This document shows positions 12,201 through 24,200 of a stretch of DNA of 64,000 nt, piece after piece. The notes under the pieces were generated by a model that was not told the origin of the DNA, searched no databases, and was given only the letters and a program-made list of their open reading frames with translations. Location of the stretch: the NCBI RefSeq assembly GCF_026151205.1, contig NC_087084.1, forward strand, positions 844,312 through 908,311. The letters are read 5' to 3'. Origin of the DNA: Bolinopsis microptera. Taxonomy: Eukaryota > Ctenophora > Tentaculata > Lobata > Bolinopsidae. The position numbers and the translations under genes were made by a program. Within the stretch, counting starts at the first letter, position 1. Every line of letters starts with the position of its first letter.

Positions 12201-15200
12201 CCATCACTTAATATATACATAACTTGATCCTCTTGACAAACTCTTAATTCGAACAAACCAAACAAAAAAGGAAATTCTCAAAAGATTGTATTGTAAGAAA
12301 TTAAAATAACTTATTTCAAATGCCTTCTAATTCTTTAACGTAGATGAAGTGTTAACAACAGTGTTAGTAGTGTTAACAGTTCAATAGTGTTAACAACAGT
12401 GTTAGTAGTGTTAACAACAGTGTTAGTAGTGTTAACAACACTAGTGTTAACAAAACTACAATTAAATAAGCTCCTGAGATCATCTTGCTGCAATAAACTG
12501 CACGTAGAGCCAATTTAGTTAAACACACCTCAATAATGTACCTGTTAATCAGTAAAATAATCTGACGATCACGTGTGTTGTCATGACATCACGTGTGTTG
12601 TCATGACATCACGTGTGTTGTCATGACGATCACGTGTGTTGTCATGACGTCACGTGTGTTGTCATGACATCACGTGTGTTGTCATGACATCACGTGTGTT
12701 GTTATGACATCACGTGTGTTGTTATGACGATCACGTGTGTTGTTATGACATCACGTGTGTTGTCATGACATCACGTGTGTTGTCATGACGATGACGTGTG
12801 TTGTCATGACATCACGTGTGTTGTTATGACATCACGTGTGTTGTTATGACATCACGTGTGTTGTTATGACATCACGTGATGACTGCTTCTGCTTACAATC
12901 TGATAAGCAGTGTGAAGCTGAGAAGGAGGAAACAGGACTCCACTACTGCGCTACTACTAGGAACTGTTGGTTCAGGTGTTTTTTCAGGTATATCTGAGGG
13001 AGAGGGTTGGTTTAAGATCGTAACCTACTTGGGGGCCGGGGGGGGGTTTAAATTTTTAATTATTTCGTCACGTGGTGTAATTGAGTGTAAGAACTTACCA
13101 CACTTGGAACTGGATGATCCTGCCCCTGGACAGGCGGTACACTTCTCATTGTGAGCCTGGTCGCTGTAAGTGTCCGCTGGGCATATGGAGCACGTGTGGG
13201 CATCTAGCAGGAAGTTACCAGGTTCACAGCCTAGAGGGAGGGATTATTAGGGGGGTTACCAGGTTCACAGCCTGGAGGGAGGGATTATTAGGGGGTTACC
13301 AGGTTCACAGCCTGGAGGGAGGGATTATTAGGGGGGGGGGTTACCAGGTTCACAGTCTGGAGGGAGGGATTATTAGGGGGGTTACCAGGTTCACAGTCTG
13401 GAGGGAGGGATTATTAGGGAGGTTACCAGGTTCACAGCCTGGAGGGAGGGATTATTAGGGGGGTTACCAGGTTCACAGCCTGGAGGGAGGGATTATTAGG
13501 GGGGTTACCTGGTTCACAGTCTGGAGGGAGGGATTATTAGGGGGTTACCAGGTTCACAGCCTGGAGGGAGGGATTATTAGGGGGGGGGGGTTACCAGGTT
13601 CACAGCCTGGAGGGAGGGATTATTAGGGGGGTTACCAGGTTCACAGTCTGGAGGGAGGGATTATTAGGGAGGTTACCAGGTTCACAGCCTGGAGGGAGGG
13701 ATTATTAGGGAGGTTACCAGGTTCACAGCCTGGAGGGAGGGATTATTAGGGAGGTTACCAGGTTCACAGCCTGGAGGGAGGGATTATTAGGGGGGGGGTT
13801 ACCAGGTTCACAGCCTGGAGGGAGGGATTATTAGGGGGGTTACCAGGTTCACAGCCTGGGGGGAGGGATTATTAGGGAGGTAACCAGGTTCACAGTCTGG
13901 AGGGAGGGATTATTAGGGGGGGTTACCAGGTTCACAGCCTGGAGGGAGGGATTATTAGGGGGGGGGGGGGGGTTACCAGGTTCACAGCCTGGAGGGAGGG
14001 ATTATTAGGGAGGTTACCAGGTTCACAGCCTGGAGGGAGGGATTATTAGGGGGGTTACCAGGTTCACAGTCTGGAGGGAGGGATTATTAGGGGGTTACCA
14101 GGTTCACAGCCTGGAGGGAGGGATTATTAGGGAGGTAACCAGGTTCACAGCCTGGAGGGAGGGATTATTAGGGGGGTTACCAGGTTCACAGTTTGGAGGA
14201 GGGATTATTAGGGGGGGGGTTACCAGGTTCACAGCCTGGAGGGAGGGATTATTAGGGGGGTTACCAGGTTCACAGCCTGGAGGGAGGGATTATTAGGGGG
14301 GTTACCAGGTTCACAGCCTGGAGGGAGGGATTATTAGGGGGGTTACCAGGTTCACAGCCTGGAGGGAGGGATTATTAGGGAGGTTACCAGGTTCACAGTC
14401 TGGAGGGAGGGATTATTAGGGAGGTTACCAGGTTCACAGCCTGGAGGGAGGGATTATTAGGGGGGTTACCAGGTTCACAGTCTGGAGGGAGGGATTATTA
14501 GGGGGGGGGGGGGTTACCAGGTTCACAGCCTGGAGGGAGGGATTATTAGGGAGGTTACCAGGTTCACAGCCTGGAGGGAGGGATTATTAGGGGGGGGTTA
14601 CCAGGTTCACAGCCTGGAGGGAGGGATTATTAGGGGGGTTACCAGGTTCACAGCCTGGAGGGAGGGATTATTAGGGGGGTTACCAGGTTCACAGCCTGGA
14701 GGGAGGGATTATTAGGGGGGTTACCAGGTTCACAGCCTGGAGGGAGGGATTATTAGGGAGGTTACCAGGTTCACAGTCTGGAGGGAGGGATTATTAGGGG
14801 GGTTACCAGGTTCACAGCCTGGAGGGAGGGATTATTAGGGGGGTTACCAGGTTCACAGCCTGGAGGGAGGGATTATTAGGGGGGTTACCAGGTTCACAGC
14901 CTGGAGGGAGGGATTATTAGGGGGGTTACCAGGTTCACAGCCTGGAGGGAGGGATTATTAGGGAGGTTACCAGGTTCACAGTCTGGAGGGAGGGATTATT
15001 AGGGAGGTTACCAGGTTCACAGCCTGGAGGGAGGGATTATTAGGGGGGTTACCAGGTTCACAGCCTGGAGGGAGGGATTATTAGGGAGGTTACCAGGTTC
15101 ACAGTCTGGAGGGAGGGATTATTAGGGGGGTTACCAGGTTCACAGCCTGGAGGGAGGGATTATTAGGGAGGTTACCAGGTTCACAGCCTGGAGGGAGGGA

Positions 15201-18200
15201 TTATTAGGGGGGGTTACCAGGTTCACAGCCTGGAGGGAGGGATTATTAGGGGGGTTACCAGGTTCACAGTCTGGAGGGAGGGATTATTAGGGGGGGTTAC
15301 CAGGTTCACAGTCTGGAGGGAGGGATTATTAGGGGGGTTACCAGGTTCACAGCCTGGAGGGAGGGATTATTAGGGGGGGGTTACCAGGTTCACAGCCTGG
15401 AGGGAGGGATTATTAGGGGGGTTACCAGGTTCACAGCCTGGAGGGAGGGATTATTAGGGGGGTTACCAGGTTCACAGCCTGGAGGGAGGGATTATTAGGG
15501 GCCGGGGGGGGGTTACCAGGTTCACAGCCTGGAGGGAGGGATTATTAGGGGGGTTACCAGGTTCACAGCCTGGAGGGAGGGATTATTAGGGGGGTTACCA
15601 GGTTCACAGTCTGGAGGGAGGGGTTATTAGGGGGTTACCTGGTTCACAGCCTGGAGGGAGGGATTATTAGGGGGGGGTTACCAGGTTCACAGCCTGGAGG
15701 GAGGGATTATTAGGGAGGTTACCAGGTTCACAGCCTGGAGGGAGGGATTATTAGGGGGGTTACCAGGTTCACAGCCTGGAGGGAGGGATTATTAGGGGGG
15801 GTTACCAGGTTCACAGCCTGGAGGGAGGGATTATTAGGGGGGTTACCAGGTTCACAGCCTGGAGGGAGGGATTATTAGGGGGGTTACCAGGTTCACAGCC
15901 TGGAGGGAGGGATTATTAGGGGGGTTACCAGGTTCACAGCCTGGAGGGAGGGATTATTAGGGGGTTACCAGGTTCACAGCCTGGAGGGAGGGATTATTAG
16001 GGGGGTTACCAGGTTCACAGCCTGGAGGGAGGGATTATTAGGGGGGGTTACCAGGTTCACAGCCTGGAGGGAGGGATTATTAGGGGGGTTACCAGGTTCA
16101 CAGCCTGGAGGGAGGGATTATTAGGGGGGTTACCAGGTTCACAGCCTGGAGGGAGGGAATATTAGGGGGGGGGGGGGGGTTACCAGGTTCACAGCCTGGA
16201 GGGAGGGAATATTAGGGGGTTACCTGGTTCACAGTCTGGAGGGAGGGATTATTAGGGGGGGGGGTTACCAGGTTCACAGTCTCGAGGGAGGGATTATTAG
16301 GGAGGTTACCAGGTTCACAGCCTGGAGGGAGGGATTGTTAGGGGGGTTACCAGGTTCACAGCCTGGAGGGAGGGATTATTAGGGGGGGGTTACCAGGTTC
16401 ACAGCCTGGAGGGAGGGATTATTAGGGGGGTTACCAGGTTCACAGCCTGGAGGGAGGGATTATTAGGGGGGTTACCAGGTTCACAGCCTGGAGGGAGGGA
16501 ATATTAGGGGGGTTACCAGGTTCACAGCCTGGAGGGAGGGATTATTAGGGGGTTACCAGGTTCACAGCCTGGAGGGAGGGATTATTAGGGGGGTTACCAG
16601 GTTCACAGCCTGGAGGGAGGGATTATTAGGGGGGGTTACCAGGTTCACAGCCTGGAGGGAGGGATTATTAGGGGGGTTACCAGGTTCACAGCCTGGAGGG
16701 AGGGATTATTAGGGGGGTTACCAGGTTCACAGCCTGGAGGGAGGGAATATTAGGGGGGGGGGGGGGGTTACCAGGTTCACAGCCTGGAGGGAGGGATTAT
16801 TAGGGCATATTTCAAAACTGGTTCCACTTGGAGGAAATTTTAGAAATGCTTTTATCAATCCAATTTTGGAAATTTTAGAATGTTTGAACTTTATACTTTG
16901 AAAATCTGCAATATTGGAGACATCAATCTACTCTATCATGCAAAAATAGCTCATTCTATCATCGACACTAAAACAATCCTCAAAAGTGTGCTCTACTTCA
17001 TAACGTCTCTAGATTAGGCCTTTGCTTGAACTAAACCCAAATTTTGTGTGTTAGTATATGAGATTTCATTTTTACAGACTGATATAAAGCCCAATCAAGG
17101 AGAAAGAGCTAACATGGGGAAAATGTGGTTTTAAAAATTTTGTCACTCCGTAACAAAAAAGTGTAAAAAAGTTATCTATTCTCTTAACTACACGCCTATT
17201 CCATTCCATATTTTCTGAAGTATCTCAGCGACCTTACACTAAGATTTTCCAACATTTTCGATTGATAACATTATAATTTAAGAGGAGATATGATGAGCCA
17301 AACTTTGGTCACTCCGTAACGCTGTGTTACGGAGTGACAAATTCAAGGGACATTGTCACTCCGTAACGAATTTTTTTATTGTCATAAATACACCAAAGGA
17401 GTTTGCAACCTATGCAGACAGTCTTCTCAAGTCAATCAATGTCATGTATGTTGGAGATCTAGCCTCAGGTATGGAAGAGGAGTGCAGAAGGAAAGCAAGA
17501 CCAGTTCCAGGAACCTTGAAAGTGCACCACATTGTCCGTTCTTTCAAAGATAACAGCTGCATCCTTACCTTTAGGGACACGTCAGTTGATGGATCTTTGA
17601 TAAAGAAGAGTTTGCCGATGAATCATCTGCTCAGACGACTTCAACAACAGTTATTGGAGAGGAGGAAACACCATCATCTTCTAACAGCTGTGAAACTTAC
17701 AACATTGATCAATTCGTGATTGTTAACTGGGAGGGTGAACTTTACCCAGGAGGGTAAACTTTACCCAGGAAAAGTTATTGGCAAGCCAGACAGCAGTAAC
17801 CTTACCGTTAAGTGCCTTGTACCAGCTGGAAAACCTGGATCAATCTGGAAATGGCCTGACAAAGAGGACGTCCATGATTACGAACTTATTGACGTGAAAG
17901 GAGCTATTGGTATGCCGAAGCTTTTGCCGGGAACAGGGAGAAGAATAGAGTTTGAAGTACCTGAACTTGCTTATAAGTGGGGTGTAAAGGTTTAAATTTT
18001 CGTTAATCTGTGTACATTGTACAGTTTATAACTTTAAACAAATAAGCCCAGATTTTTAAACATTTCATTATGATATGTCACTCTGTAACAGATTCTTAAC
18101 CGAGTAATATTTGTAGAAAGTTAAACCAATGAGACTGATTTTTATGCAGTTGTTTATATTTTTCAAACAGTGATTTAAATGTGCTGTATTTTAAGGGAAA

Positions 18201-21200
18201 TTTACAGAGTTGTAAGCTCCAGGGTTGATTTTTTATCACATGATCGTATTTTTATTCATAATTGTGATCAAGACTTATATGAATTGTACCAGATTTGATT
18301 TATTTCACATCAATAAATTTGTGTGTCTACCTTGTTTAAGTGTTATCTATCTAATTTTGAAAAGAATTCTACTATTTAGAGCCAGGAACAGGATGAAAAA
18401 TGATGAAAAATTCGAGTGGAATGAGAGACTGTTTGATGCGTCACTCCGTAACAGTCACTCCGTAACAATCCCCAACATTTTTAAAGCCTCAAATTTTTTA
18501 TTCCTTTGGCAATACACACTTTTTCTTGATTAATTATTGAAGGAAAATGTCTGAAAAGTGCCTGGAAGCCGTCAAAATGCAACTTTCAAGAATATCTGAG
18601 ATAAAAATTAGGTCAGAATATGGGTGTACCAAAATCTTAAAATTTATCTAGTCACTCCGTAACGAAATTTCGACTTTTAATTACTCAAAAACGGATTGAT
18701 TTCTCACTATTTTCTTTGGCAGATATGTAAATCATAGGTTTGAAAAGCCTTAGAAACATAATTTAACCAATAATGAACCTGTTTTCTTGGACATTTTTCG
18801 GAAAAAATCGGTAAAATTGTCACACCGTAACATTCTATAGTTTTGAAATATGCCCATTAGGGGGGGTTACCAGGTTCACAGCCTGGAGGGAGGGATTGTT
18901 AGGGGGGTTACCAGGTTCACAGCCTGGAGGGAGGGATTATTAGGGGGTTACCAGGTTCACAGCCTGGAGGGAGGGATTATTAGGGGGGGTTACCAGGTTC
19001 ACAGCCTGGAGGGAGGGAATATTAGGGGGGTTACCAGGTTCACAGCCTGGAGGGAGGGATTATTAGGGAGGTTACCAGGTTCACAGCCTGGAGGGAGGGA
19101 TTATTAGGGGCCGTGGGGGGGGGGAGGTTCACAGTCTGGAGGGAGGGATTATTAGGGGCCGTGGGGGGGAGGGGGGTTCACAGTCTGGGGGGAGGGATTA
19201 TTAGGGGGGTTACCAGGTTCACAGCCTGGAGGGAGGGATTATTAGGGGGTTACCTGGTTCACAGTCTCGAGGGAGGGATTATTAGGGAGGTTACCAGGTT
19301 CACAGCCTGGAGGGAGGGATTATTAGGGGAGGTAACCAGGTTCACAGCCTGGAGGGAGGGATTATTAGGGAGGTTACCAGGTTCACAGCCTGGAGAGAGG
19401 GATTATTAGGGGGGTTACCAGGTTCACAGCCTGGAGGGAGGGATTATTAGGGGGGTTACCAGGTTCACAGCCTGGAGGGAGGGATATTAGGGGAGGTAAC
19501 CAGGTTCACAGCCTGGAGGGAGGGATTATTAGGGGGGTTACCAGGTTCACAGCCTGGAGGGAGGGATTATTAGGGGCCGTGGGGGGGAGGGGGGTTCACA
19601 GTCTGGGGGGAGGGATTATTAGGGGGGTTATCTTGGCATACACTTCTACTTTACTTTACAAGTTAACAGCAAATAGTGGGAATAGTTAGGCAGGAACATG
19701 TTTTGGACTTATAAACTTTTGTACCATGGTGACATTTTCCTTATTACATATCACCATGGTGATAATATCGTACACCATAATAAGCTAATGGATGTTACCA
19801 TGGTGATAATATCGTACTTAGTGTTGTACAGTCGTTGCCAGGCAAGCTGCCAGGTTGTTTAGCGGATCCAGCAGGGCACTCCTCGCACTTAGTGTTGTGT
19901 ACAGCGTCAGTACTGTAGTAGTTGTCAGCACAATCTTCACACTTGCCCTTGTTATCAAGGAACTTCCCAGCTGCACAACCTGGGGTATGTTTATACTTTT
20001 ATATAGGGTATATAGTAGGATATGTTTATAGTTATAGATAGTTTATATATAATATACTTTATAGTTATAGATAGTTTATGTATATATATATACTTCGAGT
20101 TTACTACCTGAGGTGAAATGTAGAAAAAGTATACTGTAAAGTACACTGTAAAGTACATTGTAAAGTACATTGTGTGTAGAACAACAGTTGAAGAGGAAGG
20201 TGTATAAAAGCTAACCAGCAAAACACTGCTCAGCACTTGTAGCCCCTCTGGGCACGTTAGTGACGGGTGTTTCACCAGGACACTCTACACAAGCTGCCCC
20301 ATCCACGCTGTAGGTATTTTCTGGACATTTCTCACATCCTGTCTCTGCGCCCGGCCTTTTTCCCGCTCCGCAAGATGTGATTTCTTGTGCGGTTTCAGTC
20401 GGTTCCTCCGTAACTATCTCAACTGCAATGAGAAGATACACTTAATCTCTACATGCCTTACCGCTCCAGAACTGAGAGAGCAAACAACAGCAGCAAAAAA
20501 GGGGGATGGTCTAGGTTTGTATGGGGGCTCATGACCCCCAACTAAATGTGAGAGGAGGAGTTATAGATAAGATGGTCTGTCCCCTGTATTGCTGCTGTTT
20601 TTACAGAGGGGGGGTGTCTCCCCCTGTATTGCTGCTGTTTTTACAGAGGGGGGGGGGTATCTCCTCTTGTATTGCTGCTGTTTTTACAGAGGGGGTGGGG
20701 TATCTCCCCCTGTATTGCTGCTGTTTTTACAGAGGGGGGGGGGTGTCTCCCCCTGTATTGCTGCTGTTTTTACAGAGGGGGGGGGGGGGGGGGGGGGGGT
20801 GGGGTGACTTCCCCTGTATTGCTGCTGTTTTTACAGAGGGGGGGGGGGTGTCTCCCCCTGTATTGCTGCTGTTTTTACAGAGGGGGGGGGTGTCTCCCCC
20901 TGTATTGCTGCTGTTTTTACAGAGGCTGAGGGGGGGGGGGGTGTCTCCCCCTGTATTGCTGCTGTATTTACAGAGGGGGGGTGTCTCCCCCTGTATTGCT
21001 GCTGTTTTTACAGAGGCTGAGGGGGGGGGGGTGTCTCCCCTGTATTGCTGCTGTTTTTACAGAGGGGGGGGGGTGTCTCCCCCTGTATTGCTGCTGTTAT
21101 TACAGAGGGGGGGGGGGGTGACTAGTTTAAACACTGCTGAGTATAAGTTGTATCTTAAAAGTGGTGTTATTAAATTTCAATTTATTATTATTATTGATAA

Positions 21201-24200
21201 TAAATAATAATTTATAACCTGAGTTTATTTATCAGCTTTGAAACGGAAAGTTGATATTCGTCCAACAACCACTTACTTGTTCCTGTTGTTGAGCCTGTGG
21301 GTGGCTCAGTTGTAACTTCCACATCTCTGATTGTCAGTCCGTCAATCTTTATACTTTTGATGATGTTTTCAAATTCTAGGGATTTTATTGATTTACACTC
21401 AATAAAAACTTTGTGTAATGTATATATGTATAATGTGTAATGTGTAATGTATAATGTATAATGTATTATATATACTATAGTATACATTATGTCAAGAGCA
21501 GGGATATGTTTTCATATTCTAAAATGTAATAATGGACTACTTTAGTGCATAAAATATAATACAAGTTAGGACGGAGCTTACCAATTTCGTCGGCACAAAG
21601 AAATTGGGCATTGTAGCCTTTATGATAGTTCGTGTTAAAACTTTTTGCGTTTGGAACAGCACCTTCTTCCAACGTCATAATGTAACAAAGCTCATCCTCA
21701 TCGCACGCTAGGATAAAACAAAATGAGTTTTCTCTTTCATCGGCTGATCTTAATATTTTGATAGTTAATATTATATTTCATTGTTGATTGTTTATGATTG
21801 TTTATCAATATAGTATACAGTAGTAGTTTTAATACTTTCAACACTACTATATAACAAATAATTTGAGATGATTCATCGATCCTGTTGATGGCGGTAAGCC
21901 GAAACTAGTCGAGACTCTGCGGATCAACCCGAGATACGTTGTATCACTGCTTAGTGCTTATGCTCAATGCTATCTAAAAAATCTTAAGATCCTAACGTAT
22001 TTTATCTTGGGAGGATTGCGGCTAATTAACACCCTTGCTGGACAATCTCTACTTTCCTTAACGTCAGCGAAAGCTTTATCAATACAGTAGTAGTAGTAGG
22101 TACTAATATTACCTTCAGTTCTTGTCTTGTCTGCATCATCCTGTGTACAATCATCGGGCAGGTTCACTCTGGGGTTGTAGCAGATTGGACAATTCTCTTT
22201 GCTATACTCATCTGCTACGGCGTATCCAGCTGAAATTACATTCGTTGGTTTAACTGCAGTAAATGATGTTGAACTTGATAAGTTGATATCCATAACAAAT
22301 AATTACATTCTTACAGTGGGTCAATATTTGAGCAGCACTATTTGAGTATTTGTCCTCTGCGGCGCACTAGGAGGCGCACTATTTGTCCTATGCGGCGCAC
22401 TAGGAGGCGCACTATTTGTCCTTTGCCATTAGGGAAAATACTCAAATAGTGATTTGCTCAAATGGAACTCAAATAGTACTAGGAGGCGCACTACCTAATA
22501 CTATGGTAACTAACTGTAACCATGGTAACTAGGAGGTGTACTACCTAATACTATGGTAACTAACTTTAACCATGGTAACTAGGAGGCGCACTACCTAATA
22601 CTATGGTAACTAACTGTAACCATGGTAACTAGGAGGTGTACTACCTAATACTGTGGTAACTAACTTTAACCATGGTAACTAGGAGGCGCACTACCTAATA
22701 CTATGGTAACTAACTGTAACCATGGTAACTAGGAGGTGTACTACCTAATACTATGGTAACTAACTTTAACCATGGTAACTAGGAGGTGTACTACCTAATA
22801 CTATGGTAACTAACTGTAACCATGGTAACTAGGAGGTGTACTACCTAATACTATGGTAACTAACTGTAACCATGGTAACTAGGAGGTGTACTACCTAATA
22901 CTATGGTAACTAACTGTAACCATGGTAACTAGGAGGTGTACTACCTAATACTATGGTAACTAACTTTAACCATGGTAACTAGGAGGTGTACTACCTAATA
23001 CTATGGTAACTAACTTTAACCATGGTAACTAGGAGGTGTACTACCTAATACTACTGTATTAGGACTACAATTACTGTTCGACATAGTTTGATCTGAAATT
23101 TTTATAAAATGATACAGAATTATACAGCAATTAACTTATAAACAATGACTACAAAGAATGTTTAGGCTGAAACGTGCTCAGGCTGGTTAGGGCAGAAACT
23201 AATAAACAGGATTGTTTATTACTTAATTAGTTTCAATTAATAGTTAATTAATTGTAACATGATGGATAAAAGTGTACGTACCATTTGATATCTTTATCAA
23301 AGCCAAACAAGAAAGAGCTAACAGAGTCATGACTTTCATCTTCTTGAGACTTATTTTTTAGTAAAAATTAAACACTAGTTATAAGCTTTCTAAAACTTTT
23401 CATTCTGCGCTAACTTTAACTTATAATTAAAATTAATAACTCACAAAAAAGGCTACTCTTTAGAATAACCCTCTATTTTCTCAGTTTTAACTCATTGCTT
23501 ATCTGGTTTACATTGGTTAGGAGATTTGTTTTGGACCATTGGGAGTCTCATATTTACGTTGACTGCTCTTTCACAGTTTATTATTAAGCTTTCAAGCAGT
23601 ATTATATATATACTTATTAAGTAAGTTAAGTAATTTCAACGATTTAGTGTACAAAGCTCATGATAGACGCTTATGGAGAAGCTATGGGTGAGTCGAGACT
23701 ACTCGGCCACTCGATTTTATGATTTATTTTCTATTATCCTGTGTTTGCTGTATATAGTTGATTAATAATTATATACTATTTTGTTTTCTATATTTTTTCA
23801 GACTTTTAGTCTAGTTATACATTAATTTATCATATTTTATTAAACTAAGGTGTAGTATTGCCACATCCCGGTTCAATTTGCAACGGAGTTTTATATTAAC
23901 AGGAAGCGATGTAACAGAGTCGATATATTTTAATGTTGCCATGGAGTGGCAAGTCCCCATACATCGTGGTCCGGTAGATTCATTGCGTCTTAATATATGA
24001 ACTTGATGGGCAACATTCTTTTGATGTTGAAGATATGCGAAGAAATCTTGGTGTGATCCCATAATAGGCGATGGTTTTCGTCCATGATGGAATCCTAGTT
24101 TTGAAACGTTAAGACTGCCCCAAATTGTAAACCAGGCATATCAGACACAATGGAAAGTCTTCTTCACAATGAGAACTGAAATGCATGTTTTGGGAGAATT

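Larger units (their letters stand above)
16803..18855. mobile_element. 2.05-kb TIR DNA transposon inside the 40-bp array
   Basis: The ends are perfect 16-bp inverted repeats GGGCATATTTCAAAAC (16803-16818) and GTTTTGAAATATGCCC (18840-18855). ATTA is present on both sides (16799-16802 and 18856-18859). Removing the element and one ATTA restores a normal array unit, which fixes the ends. Inside are nine copies of GTCACTCCGTAAC (two with one change), at 17142, 17308, 17326 (inverted), 17355, 18077, 18440, 18454, 18651 and 18819. The superfamily is not assigned. Confidence 0.88.

Noticed and set aside
13081..13458. + strand ORF MSVRTYHTWNWM...
   Set aside because: It runs antisense to exon 7 of the nested gene and into the 40-bp array; no coding signal of its own.
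13205..19627. TTAGGG strings as telomere-like repeat
   Set aside because: Each 40-bp unit contains TTAGGG only once, next to a variable G run; no tandem TTAGGG, so not an interstitial telomere.
19795..19979. Nested gene ending at TAA 19795 as the main model
   Set aside because: Possible, but exons at 13099 and 12893 continue the Cys-repeat and add a GPI-type end in the same phase, so the longer form is favoured; kept as an alternative.
20521..21207. 228-codon + strand ORF with LLLFLQRGG repeats
   Set aside because: Translation of the ~43-bp G-run minisatellite in an intron of the antisense gene.
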